Source: Prionace glauca (Eukaryota > Chordata > Chondrichthyes > Carcharhiniformes > Carcharhinidae). Taken from it: a DNA stretch of 64,000 bases. The stretch spans positions 38,716,182 through 38,780,181 of the forward strand of contig CM075760.1 in NCBI GenBank assembly GCA_037974335.1, given 5' to 3'. The translations under genes and the position numbers were made by a program. Shown here piece after piece: positions 41,741 through 52,565 of the stretch. The notes under the pieces are model-generated. The model did not search any database, was not told where the DNA came from, and saw nothing but the letters and a program-made list of their open reading frames with translations. How positions within the stretch are numbered: position 1 is the first letter of the stretch; each line of letters starts with the position of its first letter.

Positions 41741-42178
41741 CTGGAATTCCAGTAGCACTGCATTCATTGAAAACAGCCCTTTATTGCCTCGATCATATCT
41801 TTTAATGTAGTGTGCCAGTTCATCACAGCTAACATAGATCTGTAGCTTCACAATTTCCTTCTGTGAGAAACAGCCAGAGAATTTAAACAGAAGAACATTT
41901 AAATGACCACAGTCCATCCCCTTGGCAACCTAGCATGATTTTGGGAGTTCCAAACAGTTTTGAACAAATATCTTTTTCATTCCAATCACATTTTATTCTA
42001 TGATGCAAATAAAACATGAAAGTAGATACTTACAACAATTCTAAAAAAACCAACAGGAAGTAAAATTGTGAGACTGGCCAGTCCAGCAGAAAGAACCTTC
42101 CGACTCCTCCAACAATCAGAATGAACCTGGTTCAGTGGAGGATGTGATTAACAGCAGCAGGAGCAGCAAAATCCATCA

Positions 42179-43021
42179 TCACTTGTGACCTTTCTGGTGT
42201 CTCCGCAGGCTGGATAACTGAGTGTATCCCTTCCCACACACTGAGCAGGGGAAAGGCTTCTCCCCTGTGTGAACGTGTTGGTGTGTCAGTAGGTTGGACG
42301 ATTTAGTGAATCCCATCCCACACTCTGAGCAGGTGAATGGCCTCTCGTCCTTGTGAACTCGCTGGTGTATTAACAGGGTGAATGATTCACTGAATCCCTT
42401 CCCACACATGCTGCAGATGAACGGCCTCTCCCCGGTGTGAACTCGCTGTTGTGACAGTAGGTGGGATAACTGAGCGAATCCCTTCTCACACTCAGAGCAG
42501 GTGAATGGTTTTTCCCCGGTGTGAACTCGTTGGTGTGTCTGCAGGCTGCACAACCGACTGAACCCTTTCCCACATGCACAGCAGGTGAATGGCTTCTCCC
42601 CAGTGTGAATCCGCTGATGTGTCAGCAGGTTCCATGAAGTAGTGAATGTTTTTCCACACTCCTTACAGGAGAAGGGCCTCTCCCTGGTATGAACTCGCTG
42701 GTGCCTCAGTAGGTGGGATAACTGAGAGAATCCTTTCCCGCACTGAGAGCAGGAAAACGGTTTCTCCCCAGTGTGAACTCGCTTGTGTGTGTGGAGGTGG
42801 GTTAAATGAGTGAATCCCTTTCCACAGTCAGAACAGGTGAATGGCCTCTCCCCGGTGTGAACTCGCTGATGTGTCTGCAGGTTGCATGAATGAGCAAATT
42901 CCTTCCCACAGTCTAAGCAGGTAAACGGCCTCTCTCCAGTGTGAACGCGTCGATGAATTTCCAGCTCAGATGGGAACTGCCATTTCTTCCCACAGTCTTC
43001 ACATTGCCACGGTTTCTCCAT
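42179..43021 (-). CDS. ZNF-A, ten-finger C2H2 zinc-finger protein
   Basis: A 280-residue protein made only of ten 28-residue C2H2 units joined by HTGE(R/K)PF linkers. It starts [10 protein letters not shown] and ends with HQKGHK. In finger 7 ([20 protein letters not shown]) the first zinc histidine is Gln, so that finger probably does not fold; one linker is HTRERPF and one HKDERPF. No KRAB, SCAN or BTB domain is present. It is a predicted nuclear DNA-binding protein with unknown target. The coding exon spans 43389-42179 (acceptor TTTCACAG at about 43390). The non-coding exon 1 lies at about 47320-47242 with donor GTGAGT, giving a 3.85-kb intron full of nested LINEs. The divergent promoter is shared with ZNF-B. 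Confidence 0.9.
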   Translation of the reverse strand: MEKPWQCEDCGKKWQFPSELEIHRRVHTGERPFTCLDCGKEFAHSCNLQTHQRVHTGERPFTCSDCGKGFTHLTHLHTHKRVHTGEKPFSCSQCGKGFSQLSHLLRHQRVHTRERPFSCKECGKTFTTSWNLLTHQRIHTGEKPFTCCACGKGFSRLCSLQTHQRVHTGEKPFTCSECEKGFAQLSHLLSQQRVHTGERPFICSMCGKGFSESFTLLIHQRVHKDERPFTCSECGMGFTKSSNLLTHQHVHTGEKPFPCSVCGKGYTQLSSLRRHQKGHK

Positions 43022-43236
43022 GGTGCTGGTGTCTTTTTGACTCTCAGAGTATAACGATTAGTTGAAGACTTGTCCACACACACGACACGTGCACGGTCTC
43101 CCTGTTCTAAATGGTGCAAAGTTTTCTCCAGGCTGTGCAACAAGTTAAAGCTCTTTCCACAATCAGTGCACTGGAACACTATCACTTGGATGTGTGTGTG
43201 TATCTCGGTGCTTTTCCAATCACACTGATGTTTCAA
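43022..43236 (-). other. vestigial zinc finger in the ZNF-A 5' UTR
   Basis: In another frame just upstream of the start codon the minus strand reads VFQCTDCGKSFNLLHSLEKTLHHL, a finger with both cysteines and degenerate histidines. It has no in-frame ATG. Similar remnants precede ZNF-B and ZNF-C, so the ancestor probably coded further upstream. Confidence 0.65.
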
Positions 43237-43559
43237 CCCTTTTGGGGCAAACAGAAGAAACAGACAATTCTCCTTCTAGATTCCAAAAGCGGTGATTATC
43301 AGCTCCTGATGAATTCAGTGGTCTTGACGTCAGATCTTGACGTGACGTTTGATTTGAGATTTTTGACTAGATTCTCAACTTCTAATACCCTGTGAAAGGA
43401 GTTTACAAAATCAGTACCAGGATGAAATTCAGAACAGACAATTCTCTTTTTTTCGTTCTTTTATGGATGTGGGCATCGCTGGTTGGGCCCTTCGAATGTG
43501 GTGGTGCAATGCCTTTTGAACATCAGGAACAGGAGTAAGTCAATAGTAAGAGTGGCACA

Positions 43560-43905
43560 AGGTCAGCATGGTGGCACTGTGGTTAGCACTGCTGCCTCAC
43601 AGCACCAGGGACCCGGGTTCAATTCCAGTCTTGGGTCACTACCTACGTGGAGTCTGCATGTTCTCTGTGTGGGTTTCCTCCAGGTGCTTCGATTTCCTCC
43701 CAAATCCAAAGATTTGTGGGTTAAGCAGATTCGCCATGCTAAATTGCCCCTTTGTGTCCCAATAGATATAGGTTAGGGGGATTAGTGGAGTAAAAATGTG
43801 GGGTTATGGGATAGGACCTGGGAAAGATGCTGTATTCAAGAGACAGTGCAGACTAGATAGGCCAAATGGCCTCCTTCTGCACTCTAGGGATTCTATGATT
43901 TCCAA
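43560..43905 (+). mobile_element. V-SINE-like element, tail type 1
   Basis: A full-length plus-strand copy: GTGGCACTGTGGTTAGCACT, GGGTTCAATTCC B-box, core with GGGTTTCCTCCAGGTGC, tail GGCCAAATGGCCTCCTTCTG and TCTATGATT. In the ZNF-A intron. Confidence 0.85.
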
Positions 43906-44264
43906 AAAGATTTTGACAAGATGGTGCATAAGAGGCTGGTACATTAAGTAAAGGCCCATGAAATTGGTGGAAGTGTATTAGTATGGATTAAAAACTGGCC
44001 ATCACAAAGAAAACAGAGTTGGAATAAATGGGTCATTTTCAGAGTGGAAAGATGTAACTAGTGGAGTACGACAAGGATCAGTTCTTGGCTCGCAATTGTT
44101 CATGATTTAATTAATGACTGGGAGGGAGGAACAGAATGCAATGTTTCCAAATGATACGATGATAGGTGGAAGAACATGTAGTAATGAGGATATAGATAGA
44201 TTGAGTGAAGAAAATCTGGCAAATTAAGTTTAATATGGGGAAATGTGAGCTCATAAAGTTAAAG

Positions 44265-44562
44265 TAATTTCACTGCAGCATTAATATTACTTGTTTATTA
44301 GTCACAAGTAACATCAATGCCACAATAAAATTACTGTGAAATTCTCCTAGTCATCACAGTCCGGCGCCTGTTTAGACCAATGCATCTAACCAGCACGTCT
44401 TTCAGACTGTGGGAGGAAACCTTAGCACCCGGCGGAAACCCACGCAGACACGGGGAGAATATGCAAACTCCAACCAGTCAGTGACCCAAGCTGGGAATCG
44501 AACACAGATCCCTGGCATTGTGAGCCAGCAGTGCTAACCACTGTACCACCATGCCACCTATT
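44265..44562 (-). mobile_element. V-SINE-like element, tail type 2
   Basis: Minus-strand head GTGGTACAGTGGTTAGCACT, core GGGTTTCCGCCGGGTGC, tail with TTACTGTGAA-complement blocks and AATAAACAAGTAA. Confidence 0.8.
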
Positions 44563-45067
44563 TATTTCAGTCGGAGGAATCAAAAAGGAGAGGTGTTGCA
44601 GATTAGTGAAGTACAGAGGGATCTGGTTGTGCTTGTGCATGAATCACAAAAAGCTAGCAGGCAGGTCCCACAATAGGTAAGAGGGAAAATGGAATTTGAT
44701 CTTTATTGCAAAGGGTTGGATTTAAAAGCAGGGAGGTTTTGTGGCAACTGCACAGGGTGTCTAAACTGGAACACAGTTTTGATTCCCTTTCTTAAACAAG
44801 AATATTGTAACATTGGCAGTAGTCCAAAGGAGATTCACCAGCCTAATTCCTGGGTTAAGAGGACAAGAGAGAATAAATTGTCTAGGTTTGCATTCCTTGA
44901 AGTTTAGAAGACAAAGGGGTGAGTTTATTGAAATATATAAGATCCTGTGGGTGGGCTTGATAGGGTAGATGGTGAAATATTTTCAGGAGCGGAAGAATCA
45001 CAAACAAGCTACAAGATAAAGGGTTGGTCATTTAAAACTGAGGTGCGTAGAAATTTATTTTTGCAGA

Positions 45068-46938
45068 GAACATAAGAACATAAGAAATAGGAGCAGGAGT
45101 AGGCCATCTAGCCCTTCGAGCCTGCCCCGCCATTCAATAAGATCATGGCTGATCTGTCGTGGCTCAGTTCCACCTTCCCGCCCTCTCCCCATAATCCTTA
45201 ATCCCTTCTCTTATCAAAAACCCATCAACCCGTTTCTTAAAAATATTTAGCGAGGCAGCCTCCACCACTTCAACGGGCAGAGAATTCCAGAGATTCACCA
45301 CCCTTTGAGTGAAGAAGTTCCTCCTCAACTCTGTTCTAAACCGCCTCCCCTTTATCTTGAGGCTGTGCCCCCTAGTCCTACTGTCTTTTTTGAGCGGGAA
45401 GAGTCTCTCCACCTCTATCCTATCCATCCGATTCATCATCTTATACGTCTCAATGAGATCTCCCCTCATTCTTCTAAACTCTAACGAGTACAAGCCTAGT
45501 TTATTCAGCCTCTCCTCATAGCTCAATCCCCTCAACTCTGGTATCAGCCGAGTAAACCTCCTCTGCACTCCCTCCAGGGCCAAAATATCCTTGCGCAGGT
45601 GCGGCGCCCAAAACTGCACACAGTACTCCAGCTGCGGCCTCACCAATGCCCTATACAGCTGCAGCAAGACCTCGCTACTTTTATATTCAATCCCCCTCGC
45701 TATGAAGGCCAGCATCCCATTCGCCTTCCTGACCACCTGCTGCACCTGCAAGCTGGGTTTTTGCGACTCATGCACAAGGACCCCGAGGTCCCTCTGCACC
45801 GTTGCCTGCTGCAGTTTTTCGCCCCGTAAGTAATAGTCCTTCCTACCATTCCTCCTGCCAAAGTGGACCACCTCACACTTGCCAACATTAAATTCCATTT
45901 GCCATTTCCTGGCCCATTCGCCCAGCCTATCTAGATCCTTCTGCAGACTCTCCACACCCTCCTCACAATTTGCCTTTCCCCCAATCTTGGTGTCATCAGC
46001 AAATTTCGACACCCTGCACTCAGTTCCCTCCTCCAGATCATCTATATAAATGGTAAATAGCTGAGGCCCCAGCAACGACCCCTGGGGCACCCCACTAGTC
46101 ACCAACTGCCAATCCGAATAGCATCCATTGACCCCCACTCTCTGCCTCCTATTTGACAACCAATCCTCTATCCACGCTAACACCCTACCCCCAACTCCAT
46201 GTCCCCTGACCTTCTGCAATAACCTCTTGTGAGGTACCTTGTCAAACGCCTTCTGAAAATCCAGAAAGACCAGATCCACCGGCTCTCCTCTATCCACTGC
46301 CCTAGACACATCCTCATAGAACCCCAGTAAATTTGTCAGACACGACTTCCCTTTAATGAAACCGTGTTGCGTCCGCCCTATCAAGCAATTCCCCTCAAGA
46401 TGCCTCGCTATTTCCTCCTTAATGACGGATTCTAACATTTTACCTACCACAGACGTTAAACTAACCGGCCTATAATTCCCCGCCTTTTTCCTGGCACCCT
46501 CCTTAGACAACGGCGTAACATTAGCCGTTTTCCAATCTTCCGGCACTTCCCCGGAATCCAGCGACGTCTGGAAAATAACCACCAAGGCATCCACTATCAC
46601 CTCCGCCATTTCTTTCAGAACCCTCGGATGCATTCCATCCGGTCCTGGGGACTTGTCCACAATCAGTCCCTCCAGTCTGTCGTGCACCACCTCTCTAGTA
46701 ACAGTAATGTCATTAAGACCCTCCATTCCTACCACCTTTCCATCGCTAACACCCGGCAAATTATTCACGTCCTCCTCCGTGAAGACAGAAACAAAAAAGT
46801 TATTTAAGACCTTAGCCATATCCCCATCCCCTACCACTAGCTCCCCTTTCTCATCCTCTAAAGGACCAACGTTCGCCCTAGCCAGCCTCTTCCTTTTTAT
46901 ATATTTATAAAAACTCTTGCTATCCTTTTTTATATTAG
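45068..46938 (-). mobile_element. CR1-clade LINE, family B, longest copy
   Basis: About 590 uninterrupted codons (about 46935-45164) start near KKDSKSFYKYIKRKRLARAN and contain [70 protein letters not shown], catalytic FADDTK and the whole C-terminal region. The 3' UTR ends in the TTCTTATG tail at 45068. The endonuclease half and ORF1 are missing, so it was truncated on insertion. The clean frame marks it as one of the youngest elements here. It lies in an older CR1 within the ZNF-A intron. Confidence 0.95.
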
Positions 46939-47241
46939 GATGGTGAATCTCTGGAATTCTCTGCCCCAAAGGGTGGTGGAGACTGGATGATTAGAAGTAT
47001 TTAAAGTGAGGCGGATAAATATTTAATAGATGGAGGGATAGACGGCTATGGGAAGTAGCACAGTGAAGGAGTTGAGGCCGAAATAGGTTAGATATGATTG
47101 CACTGAATGGCGGGACAAGCTTGAAGGGCCTGGTGGCCACTCCTGCTTCTATTTCGCGTGATCAATCGCTGCAGGTCAACAATTTCCCCCAGAATAAGAA
47201 AAGAAATGGAAAGGGGGAGAACAGAAAGATGTTTTACTCAC

Positions 47242-47320
47242 AGATGTGGGAGACCGGAGGAAGTTTGAGTCTGTCTGAAGCGCAATCTTCATTCACACAA
47301 AGCCCGGGCTGTGGTTGGCT
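47242..47320 (-). other. ZNF-A non-coding exon 1
   Basis: The minus strand reads TTTGTGTGAATGAAGATTG and ends CTCCCACATCT before donor GTGAGTAAAA (47241-47232). It aligns closely with the ZNF-C exon 1, whose donor context is CAACATCT-GTGAGTAAAA. The 5' edge is approximate. Confidence 0.7.
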
Positions 47321-47710
47321 GGAGGACCAGAGTCCTTCCGGTCCTCCAATGTTTCCCATTGGTCAGCAGCTCAGCGTGAAGGTCAGAGGGGTAGAGACTC
47401 CACCTCGCGGAGCCGGGAGCCCCGCCCCCACCCATTGTTCCCCTCCCCCTCCTCGAGCCAAGGTTTCCAGACAAGCGGCTGGCGGCTCCGACCAGAGCGA
47501 GAAGCCGCTCGGTGGTCGCCCCCTCCCCCCCGGCCCGGGATAGCGCATGTCCAAGAGAGAGGGGAAGCAGCGCATGTTCCGGGGAGAGGGGAACCTGCGC
47601 ATGTGCGCGGGTCGCCCATTTCCCCACGACGGTCAGGCTGAGGTGTTGACCAATAGAAAGAGTTGGAGGACCGAAAGAACTCTGGTCCTCCAGCCAATCA
47701 CATTTCCTTC
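47295..47710. promoter_or_regulatory. divergent CpG-island promoter of ZNF-A and ZNF-B
   Basis: GC- and CpG-rich core flanked by inverted arms of about 55 bp. The left arm (about 47318-47372) contains GGAGGACCAGAGTCCTTCCG and CCCATTGGTCAGC. The right arm (about 47647-47700) contains TTGACCAATAG, GGAGGACCG and CTCTGGTCCTCCAGCCAATC. Each arm thus carries CCAAT boxes facing outward, with exon 1 homologous sequence beyond each: ZNF-A to the left, ZNF-B to the right. Confidence 0.75.
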
Positions 47711-47790
47711 ATTGTGTGAATGCGGAAGTTGGTTGAGGAGCTTCAGGCCAAAACTTCCTCCTGTGTGTAACGTTTGTTTAAAGGTGTTCT
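47710..47790 (+). other. probable ZNF-B non-coding exon 1
   Basis: TTCATTGTGTGAATGCGGAA and AACTTCCTCCTGTGT align with the ZNF-A and ZNF-C exon 1. A usable donor may be CTGTGT-GTAACG near 47767. Less certain than the other two. Confidence 0.5.
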
Positions 47791-47934
47791 GTGAAGGGCA
47801 GGAGGTGACCAGACAAAGAATAAGATCCACTAGGGAGTAATGTGGTAATTTGTCCGTGGAGCTGGGAGATATTTGGGGGTTTTAAATTAATACTTTGTAT
47901 TTGTATTCACTGTGGGGAGTGATGATGTAGGTAT

Positions 47935-48025
47935 AGAAAACACAGTAAGAAGTCTCACAACATCAAGAAAAAGTCCAACAGGTTTATTTGGAATCATGGA
48001 CTTTCAGAGCACTGAACCTTCATCA
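47935..48025 (-). mobile_element. Penelope-like 3' terminus
   Basis: Minus strand: the TCATCAGG...CTTTCAG region and the terminus AGACTTCTTACTGTG. A short piece of the same family as at 48.2 kb. Confidence 0.65.
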
Positions 48026-48059
48026 GGTGAGTCATATAGATATCAGGGAGCAGCTTTGT

Positions 48060-48222
48060 CATTCACTTCAACAACTTAACATTTGAGGGGGAGGAGGTTG
48101 TAACGGGCCTAAAATTGTATAAATCCCCAGGCCAAGATGGGGTGATCCCCAGCCTGCTGTGGGAGGCAAGGAAGGAGATTGCAGTGACTCTGGCAATAAT
48201 TAGCTGGCTACAGGAGAGGTAA
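48060..48222 (+). mobile_element. CR1-clade LINE, family C, upstream piece
   Basis: Encodes KLYKSPGQDGVIPSLLWEAR, the KSPGPDG region before the RT. Belongs with the piece at 48405-49565. Confidence 0.6.
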
Positions 48223-48223
48223 A

Positions 48224-48402
48224 CACAGTAAGAAGTCTCACAACACCAGGTTAAAGTCCAACAGGTTTATTTGTAGCAAAAACCACTAGCTTTCGGTGTG
48301 CTGTCCCTTCATCAGGTGGAGTGAGAGTTCTATAAAAGCGAGTGGCTTTTGCTACCAAATAAACCTGTTGGACTTTAACCTGGTGTTGTGGGACTTCTTA
48401 CG
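48224..48402. mobile_element. two Penelope-like 3' ends head to head
   Basis: 48224-48335 is a minus-strand terminus and 48340-48402 a plus-strand terminus of the same family. Together they form an inverted repeat sharing GTTGTG.GACTTCTTAC ends and the AAATAAACCTGTTGGACTTT block. It splits the family C LINE. Confidence 0.75.
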
Positions 48403-48404
48403 AA

Positions 48405-49565
48405 TCTTACGAATCTGGTGGAATTCTTTGAGGAGGTGACAAAAACGGTTGACGATGGGAGAACCGTTGATGTCATCTATATGGATTTCTGTAAGGCGTT
48501 TGACAAAGTCCCTCACGGTAGGCTGGTAGAAAAGGTTAAGGCGCATGGGATACAAGGCCAGGTAGCTAGGTGGATTGAGAACTGGCTGGGAAATAGGAGA
48601 CAGAGGGTAGCTGTGGAGGGGACCTTGTCGGGCTGGAGGCCAGTGACCAGTGGTGTGCCGCAGGGCTCAGTACTGGGACCTCTCCTCTTTGTAGTCTACA
48701 TAAATGACTAGGAAGAGGGCGTAGATGGTGTGATTAGCAAGTTTGCTGATGACACCAAGATGGCAGGGTTGGCGGGTACGGAACTAGATTGTCAGGTGAT
48801 ACAACAGGATATAGATAGGTTGGTGCAGTGGGCAGATAGGTGGCAGATGGCATTTAATCCTGACAAATGCGAGGTGATGCATTTTGGATGGAATAATGCA
48901 GAGAGGAGCTATGTGATTAAAGGGAGGCCGATTAGGAGTATAGACATGCAGAGGGACCTGGGAGTGCAGGTTCACAAATCCATGAAGGTTGCGTCACAAG
49001 TGGAGAAGGTTGTTAGGAAGGCTTATGGGATGTTGGCCTTTATAAGAAGGGGCATAGAGTATAAAAGCTGCCGTCTAATGCTTCAGTTGTACAGAACGTT
49101 GGTTAGACCGCATTTGGAGTACTGCGTCCAGTTCTGGTCACCTGACTACCGGAAGGACGTGGAGTCTCTGGAAAGGGTGCAGAGGAGGTTTACCAGGATG
49201 TTGCCTGGCATGGGGGGACTGGGTTACGAGGAGAGGTTGAAGAAACTGGGACTATTTTCCTTGGAAAGACGGAGATTGAGAGGGGACATGATAGAAGTAT
49301 TTAAGATAATGAAGGGAATGGATAGAGTTAATAGTGAGAGACTGCTCCTAGACTGGGTACGAACACGAGAGGTCATCATTTAAGGGTGAGGGGGGAGAGG
49401 TATAATTTGGAGGTGAGAAGAAGGTTCTTTGCGCAGAGAGTTGTGGGGGTCTGGAACACGCTACCGAGTAGGGTGGTGGAGGCAGGAACATTGGACTCGT
49501 TTAAGATGCAGTTAGATAGGCACATGAGTGAAACGAGAATGGAGGGATATGGTAGGGGCTATTAA
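48405..49565 (+). mobile_element. CR1-clade LINE, family C
   Basis: From [13 protein letters not shown] through [34 protein letters not shown] (frame 48730-49383), [35 protein letters not shown] and the C-terminal VVGVWNTLPS-like block. One stop in the LVYIND-EEGVDG link and a frame change near 49370 disable it. Less decayed than the 43.9-kb element. Confidence 0.88.
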
Positions 49566-49624
49566 ATAGGGTTAAACCTCGGGAGACACCGGAAAGGCAG
49601 ACTGTAAGATGAATATTTTTGTCT

Positions 49625-50010
49625 TTATTCCACAGGTGGAGGTCCACCTCGTGTCAAACGAGGGGCATTCACATGGCGGGTCGTGCGTGGGCTGCTCTTG
49701 GAAGTTCCAGGAGTGGCCTAGTACTTCATGTCGGTATGTGTGCTTGATCCTGGACCGGTAGATGGGCGCCGCAACAGCTCAGTGACCAGCACTGCTGGCT
49801 GTGCAGGCACATGGATTTGGGCCTGTGTCTGTGGGAGTTTGCGCATTCTCCCTGTAGTTGCGTGGGTTTCCTCCGGGCGCTCCGGTTTCCTCCCACACCC
49901 CAAAGATGTGCTCTCAGGCTAATCTGTTTTTACCAAATTGACACTATTTCTTCCCTGAATCTGACTGAGTAGGGTTCCATTCATAGATATGCAGGGTAGA
50001 ATAGGTGTCT
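49625..50010 (+). repeat. composite repeat, inverted partner at 60.9-61.3 kb
   Basis: Shared blocks with 60960-61320 (opposite strand) include CCTCGTGTCAAACGAGGGGC, GTGGGCTGCTCTTGGAAGTT, CTGGACCGGTAGA and a V-SINE-core-like GGGTTTCCTCCGGGCGCTCC. A tRNA-like head is not evident, so it may be a separate SINE or a LINE tail that recruited the core. Confidence 0.7.
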
Positions 50011-50039
50011 ACTTGTGACACTAATACATAAACTTTAAA

Positions 50040-50525
50040 ACTTTAGTTAGATGGTAGAGACGGGGCAAATGGAATTCAATCCTTAAAAAGTTTGAAGTAA
50101 TGCATTTTGGGAGGAGTAATGAAAAAGGATTGGTTTAGGCTAGTGGGTCATTGTTTTGTAACTGGTCGGCACAACATCGTGGGCCGAAGGGCCTGTTCTG
50201 CGCTGTAATGTTCTATGTTCTATGTAACAGAATGCACAATGAATAGTCAGATCCTAGAGGTTCAGAGTGACCTTGGTGTGTATGTCCATAGATCTCTGAA
50301 GACAGCAGGACAGGTACATAAGGGGATTCAGAAAGCACATGGGATACTTGCCTTTATTAACTGAGGCATTGAATATAAGGGCAGGGAGGTTCTGATGTAG
50401 CTGTACATAAGAAATAGGAACAGGAATAGGCCATCTAGCCCTTCGAGCCTTCCCCTGCCCTGTATAAACCACTGATTAGGCCACAGGTGAAGAACAGTGT
50501 ACAGTTCTGGTTGCCATGCAGGAGA
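50040..50525 (+). mobile_element. old CR1 with two nested LINE tails
   Basis: An old plus-strand CR1 (NGIQSLKSLK, VHRSLKTAGQVHKGIQKAHG) is broken by a family A 3' tail (about 50138-50228, plus; TTCTATGTTCTATGT end) and a family-B-like tail (about 50405-50460, minus; AAGAAATAGGAACAGG start). Confidence 0.7.
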
Positions 50526-50814
50526 AATAACAGAAAGTAGCCATGTTTCTGTTATTTCTCCTGCATGGAGATTTTCAGCTCTCTGGAAGCAGTGAGCATG
50601 GATCTGTCAACTAGCTTCAATCAGCACCTACAGGAGATTTGGGAGGTTGAATATTAGATACAGCAGAGTGAGAATAGAGGGAGACTGTGTGGGTTGAAGA
50701 TTTACAGCTTTTGTGGAGTGAGAGAGGAAAGAATGTTCCATAAAAACTAGAGTTGTCTGTTCTGAATTTCTATCTTGTACTGACACTGATGACTTTTGTA
50801 AATTGTTTTTACAG

Positions 50815-51166
50815 AATATTAGAAGAGGAATCACACAGATAAATCTTAAGTATCACATCTCAGTCTGACAGAGTCACCCAATTCCTTGGAAACTAATTTT
50901 CCTCAGCCTCTGAATATGAAGGAGAAATGTTTGAGCGGTCTGTCGACTGCAAGATTTTAAGCAACAGTGTGACTGGAAAAACACTGGGATACAAACACAC
51001 ACCTGAGTGAGAGTGTTCCTGTGCACTGAGTGTGGAAAGAGCTTTAACCAGTTACACAACCTGAAAATACATCGCAGCATTCACAGCGGGGAGAGACTGT
51101 ACCATGTTGTCTGTGTGAACAAGGCGTCAAATGATAAAACTGCAATGAGACAAGGAGACCGACAAT
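50815..51166 (+). other. ZNF-B exon 2 5' UTR with vestigial finger
   Basis: The acceptor ATTGTTTTTACAG ends at 50814. From 51007 the UTR reads [35 protein letters not shown], an almost complete finger in a different frame from the main ORF. It is preceded by an in-frame TGA and has no ATG before it. Confidence 0.7.
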
Positions 51167-52009
51167 ATGGAAAAACCATGGAAATGTGAGGACTGTGAGA
51201 AGAGATACAAATCACCCTCTCTACTGGAAGCTCATCGACGCAGCCACACTGGGGAGAGGCCGTTCACCTGCTGTGTTTGTGGGAAGGGATTCAGTGATTC
51301 ATCCACTCTGCAGAGACACCAGCGAGTTCACACCGGTGAGAGTGCATTCACTTGCTGTCAGTGTGGGAAGGGATTTACTCAGATATCCAGCCTACAGACA
51401 CACCAGCTAGTTCACACTGGGGAGAGGCCATTCATCTGCCCTGAGTGTGGGAAGGGATTCAGTAAGTCATCCAACCTACAGAAACACCAGCGAGTTCACA
51501 CAGGAGAGAGGCCGTTCAGCTGCTCTGAATGTAGGAAAAGATTCACTCAGTTATCTCATCTGCGGGCACACCAGCGGGTTCACACTGGGGAGAGACCATT
51601 CACTTGCACTCAGTGTGGGAAGGGATTCACTCAATTGTACAGTCTGCAGACACACCAGCGAGATCACACTGGGGAGAGACCATACAGCTGCTTTCAGTGT
51701 GGGAAAGGATTCGTTCATTTATCAAACCTGCAGACACACCAGCGAGTTCACACTGGGGAGAGGCCATTCACCTGCTCTCAGTGTGGGAAGGGATTCACTC
51801 AGTTATCCAACCTGCGGAGACACCAGCGAGTTCACTCTGGAGAGAGGCCGTTCACCTGTCCCGTGTGTGGGAAGGGATTCACTCGGTTATCTACCTTGCA
51901 GTCACACCAGCGAGTTCACACTGGGGGGAGACTGCTCATTTGCTCTCAGTGTGGGAAGGGATTCTGTGATTCATCCACCCTGCTGACACACCAACAAGTT
52001 CACAAGTGA
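51167..52009 (+). CDS. ZNF-B, ten-finger C2H2 zinc-finger protein
   Basis: A 280-residue protein of ten C2H2 fingers with HTGERPF linkers, starting [10 protein letters not shown] (ACAATATGG context) and ending THQQVHK. All zinc ligands (CX2C and HX3H) are present; finger 6 has HQRDH, still HX3H. No KRAB or other effector domain. Predicted nuclear sequence-specific DNA binder. The helix residues vary between fingers (e.g. [27 protein letters not shown]), so a specific site is likely, but I cannot name it. Paralogous to ZNF-A and ZNF-C including the intron sequence before the acceptor. Transcription likely starts from the 47.3-47.7 kb promoter, with an intron of about 3 kb. Confidence 0.92.
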   Translation: MEKPWKCEDCEKRYKSPSLLEAHRRSHTGERPFTCCVCGKGFSDSSTLQRHQRVHTGESAFTCCQCGKGFTQISSLQTHQLVHTGERPFICPECGKGFSKSSNLQKHQRVHTGERPFSCSECRKRFTQLSHLRAHQRVHTGERPFTCTQCGKGFTQLYSLQTHQRDHTGERPYSCFQCGKGFVHLSNLQTHQRVHTGERPFTCSQCGKGFTQLSNLRRHQRVHSGERPFTCPVCGKGFTRLSTLQSHQRVHTGGRLLICSQCGKGFCDSSTLLTHQQVHK

Positions 52010-52254
52010 ATAGGGGGATTAGATTCTGCTGTTATTGTTTCTGTTCTCAATTACATCCTGGACTGCATTTTGTTCATTCTCACAGTTGGTCAATGGGGAG
52101 GGTTTCTTTCTGCTGGACTGGCCGGTCTCTCAACTTTGCCTCCAGTGGGCTGATGCTCTTTGAGTCTTGTTGCAAATACCTGGTTTTAAATTTCACAAGA
52201 ATCACAGAGTGACAGGGTGTTAGGAAGGTCAGAGATATTTAGTCAGAATTTCTG

Positions 52255-52565
52255 TTTGAAATTCCCCAAATGCCCATCCAATTTCCTTTGTAATTGTTTA
52301 TTGTCTCCACTTCCCCCACCCTTTAGTGAGCGAGTTCCAGTTCATTACCATGCACTGCATCAAAATATTCTTCCTCACATCCCCATGCAGCTCTGATTCA
52401 AAACCTTAAATCTGTGTACCCCTTGTCCTTGTCCCATCAGCGAATGGGAACATCTTTTCTTTGTCCACCTTATCTAAATCTGTCAGAATCTTGCCCACCT
52501 CTATCAAATCTCCCCTCAACCTCCTTTGCTCCAAGGGCAACAACCCCAGTCTGACATCGACAATA
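52255..52565 (-). mobile_element. old LINE 3' end, CR1-like
   Basis: The minus-strand order GAGGTTGAGGGGAGATTTGA, then AGGGTGGGGGAAGTGG and a CCAAATGCCC end follows the CR1 tail layout with much divergence. Confidence 0.5.

Larger units (their letters stand above)
43910..47070 (+). mobile_element. old CR1-clade LINE with two nested insertions
   Basis: Pieces 43910-44264, 44567-45067 and 46939-47070 together follow CR1 ORF2 order from the DFDKMVHKRL region through the RT palm to the C-terminal MVNLWNSLPQRVVE and 3' end. A V-SINE-like element and a young family-B CR1 interrupt it. It is much more decayed than the inserted CR1. Confidence 0.75.

Noticed and set aside
47289-47641. Open frames in the GC-rich promoter at 47.3-47.6 kb
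   Set aside because: GC-rich CpG islands lack stop codons by composition. The frames differ between the related promoters.
51447-51986. Repetitive 179-codon frame inside ZNF-B
   Set aside because: A shifted-frame shadow of the 84-bp zinc-finger repeat. Similar shadows occur at 57301-57678 and 63315-63938.
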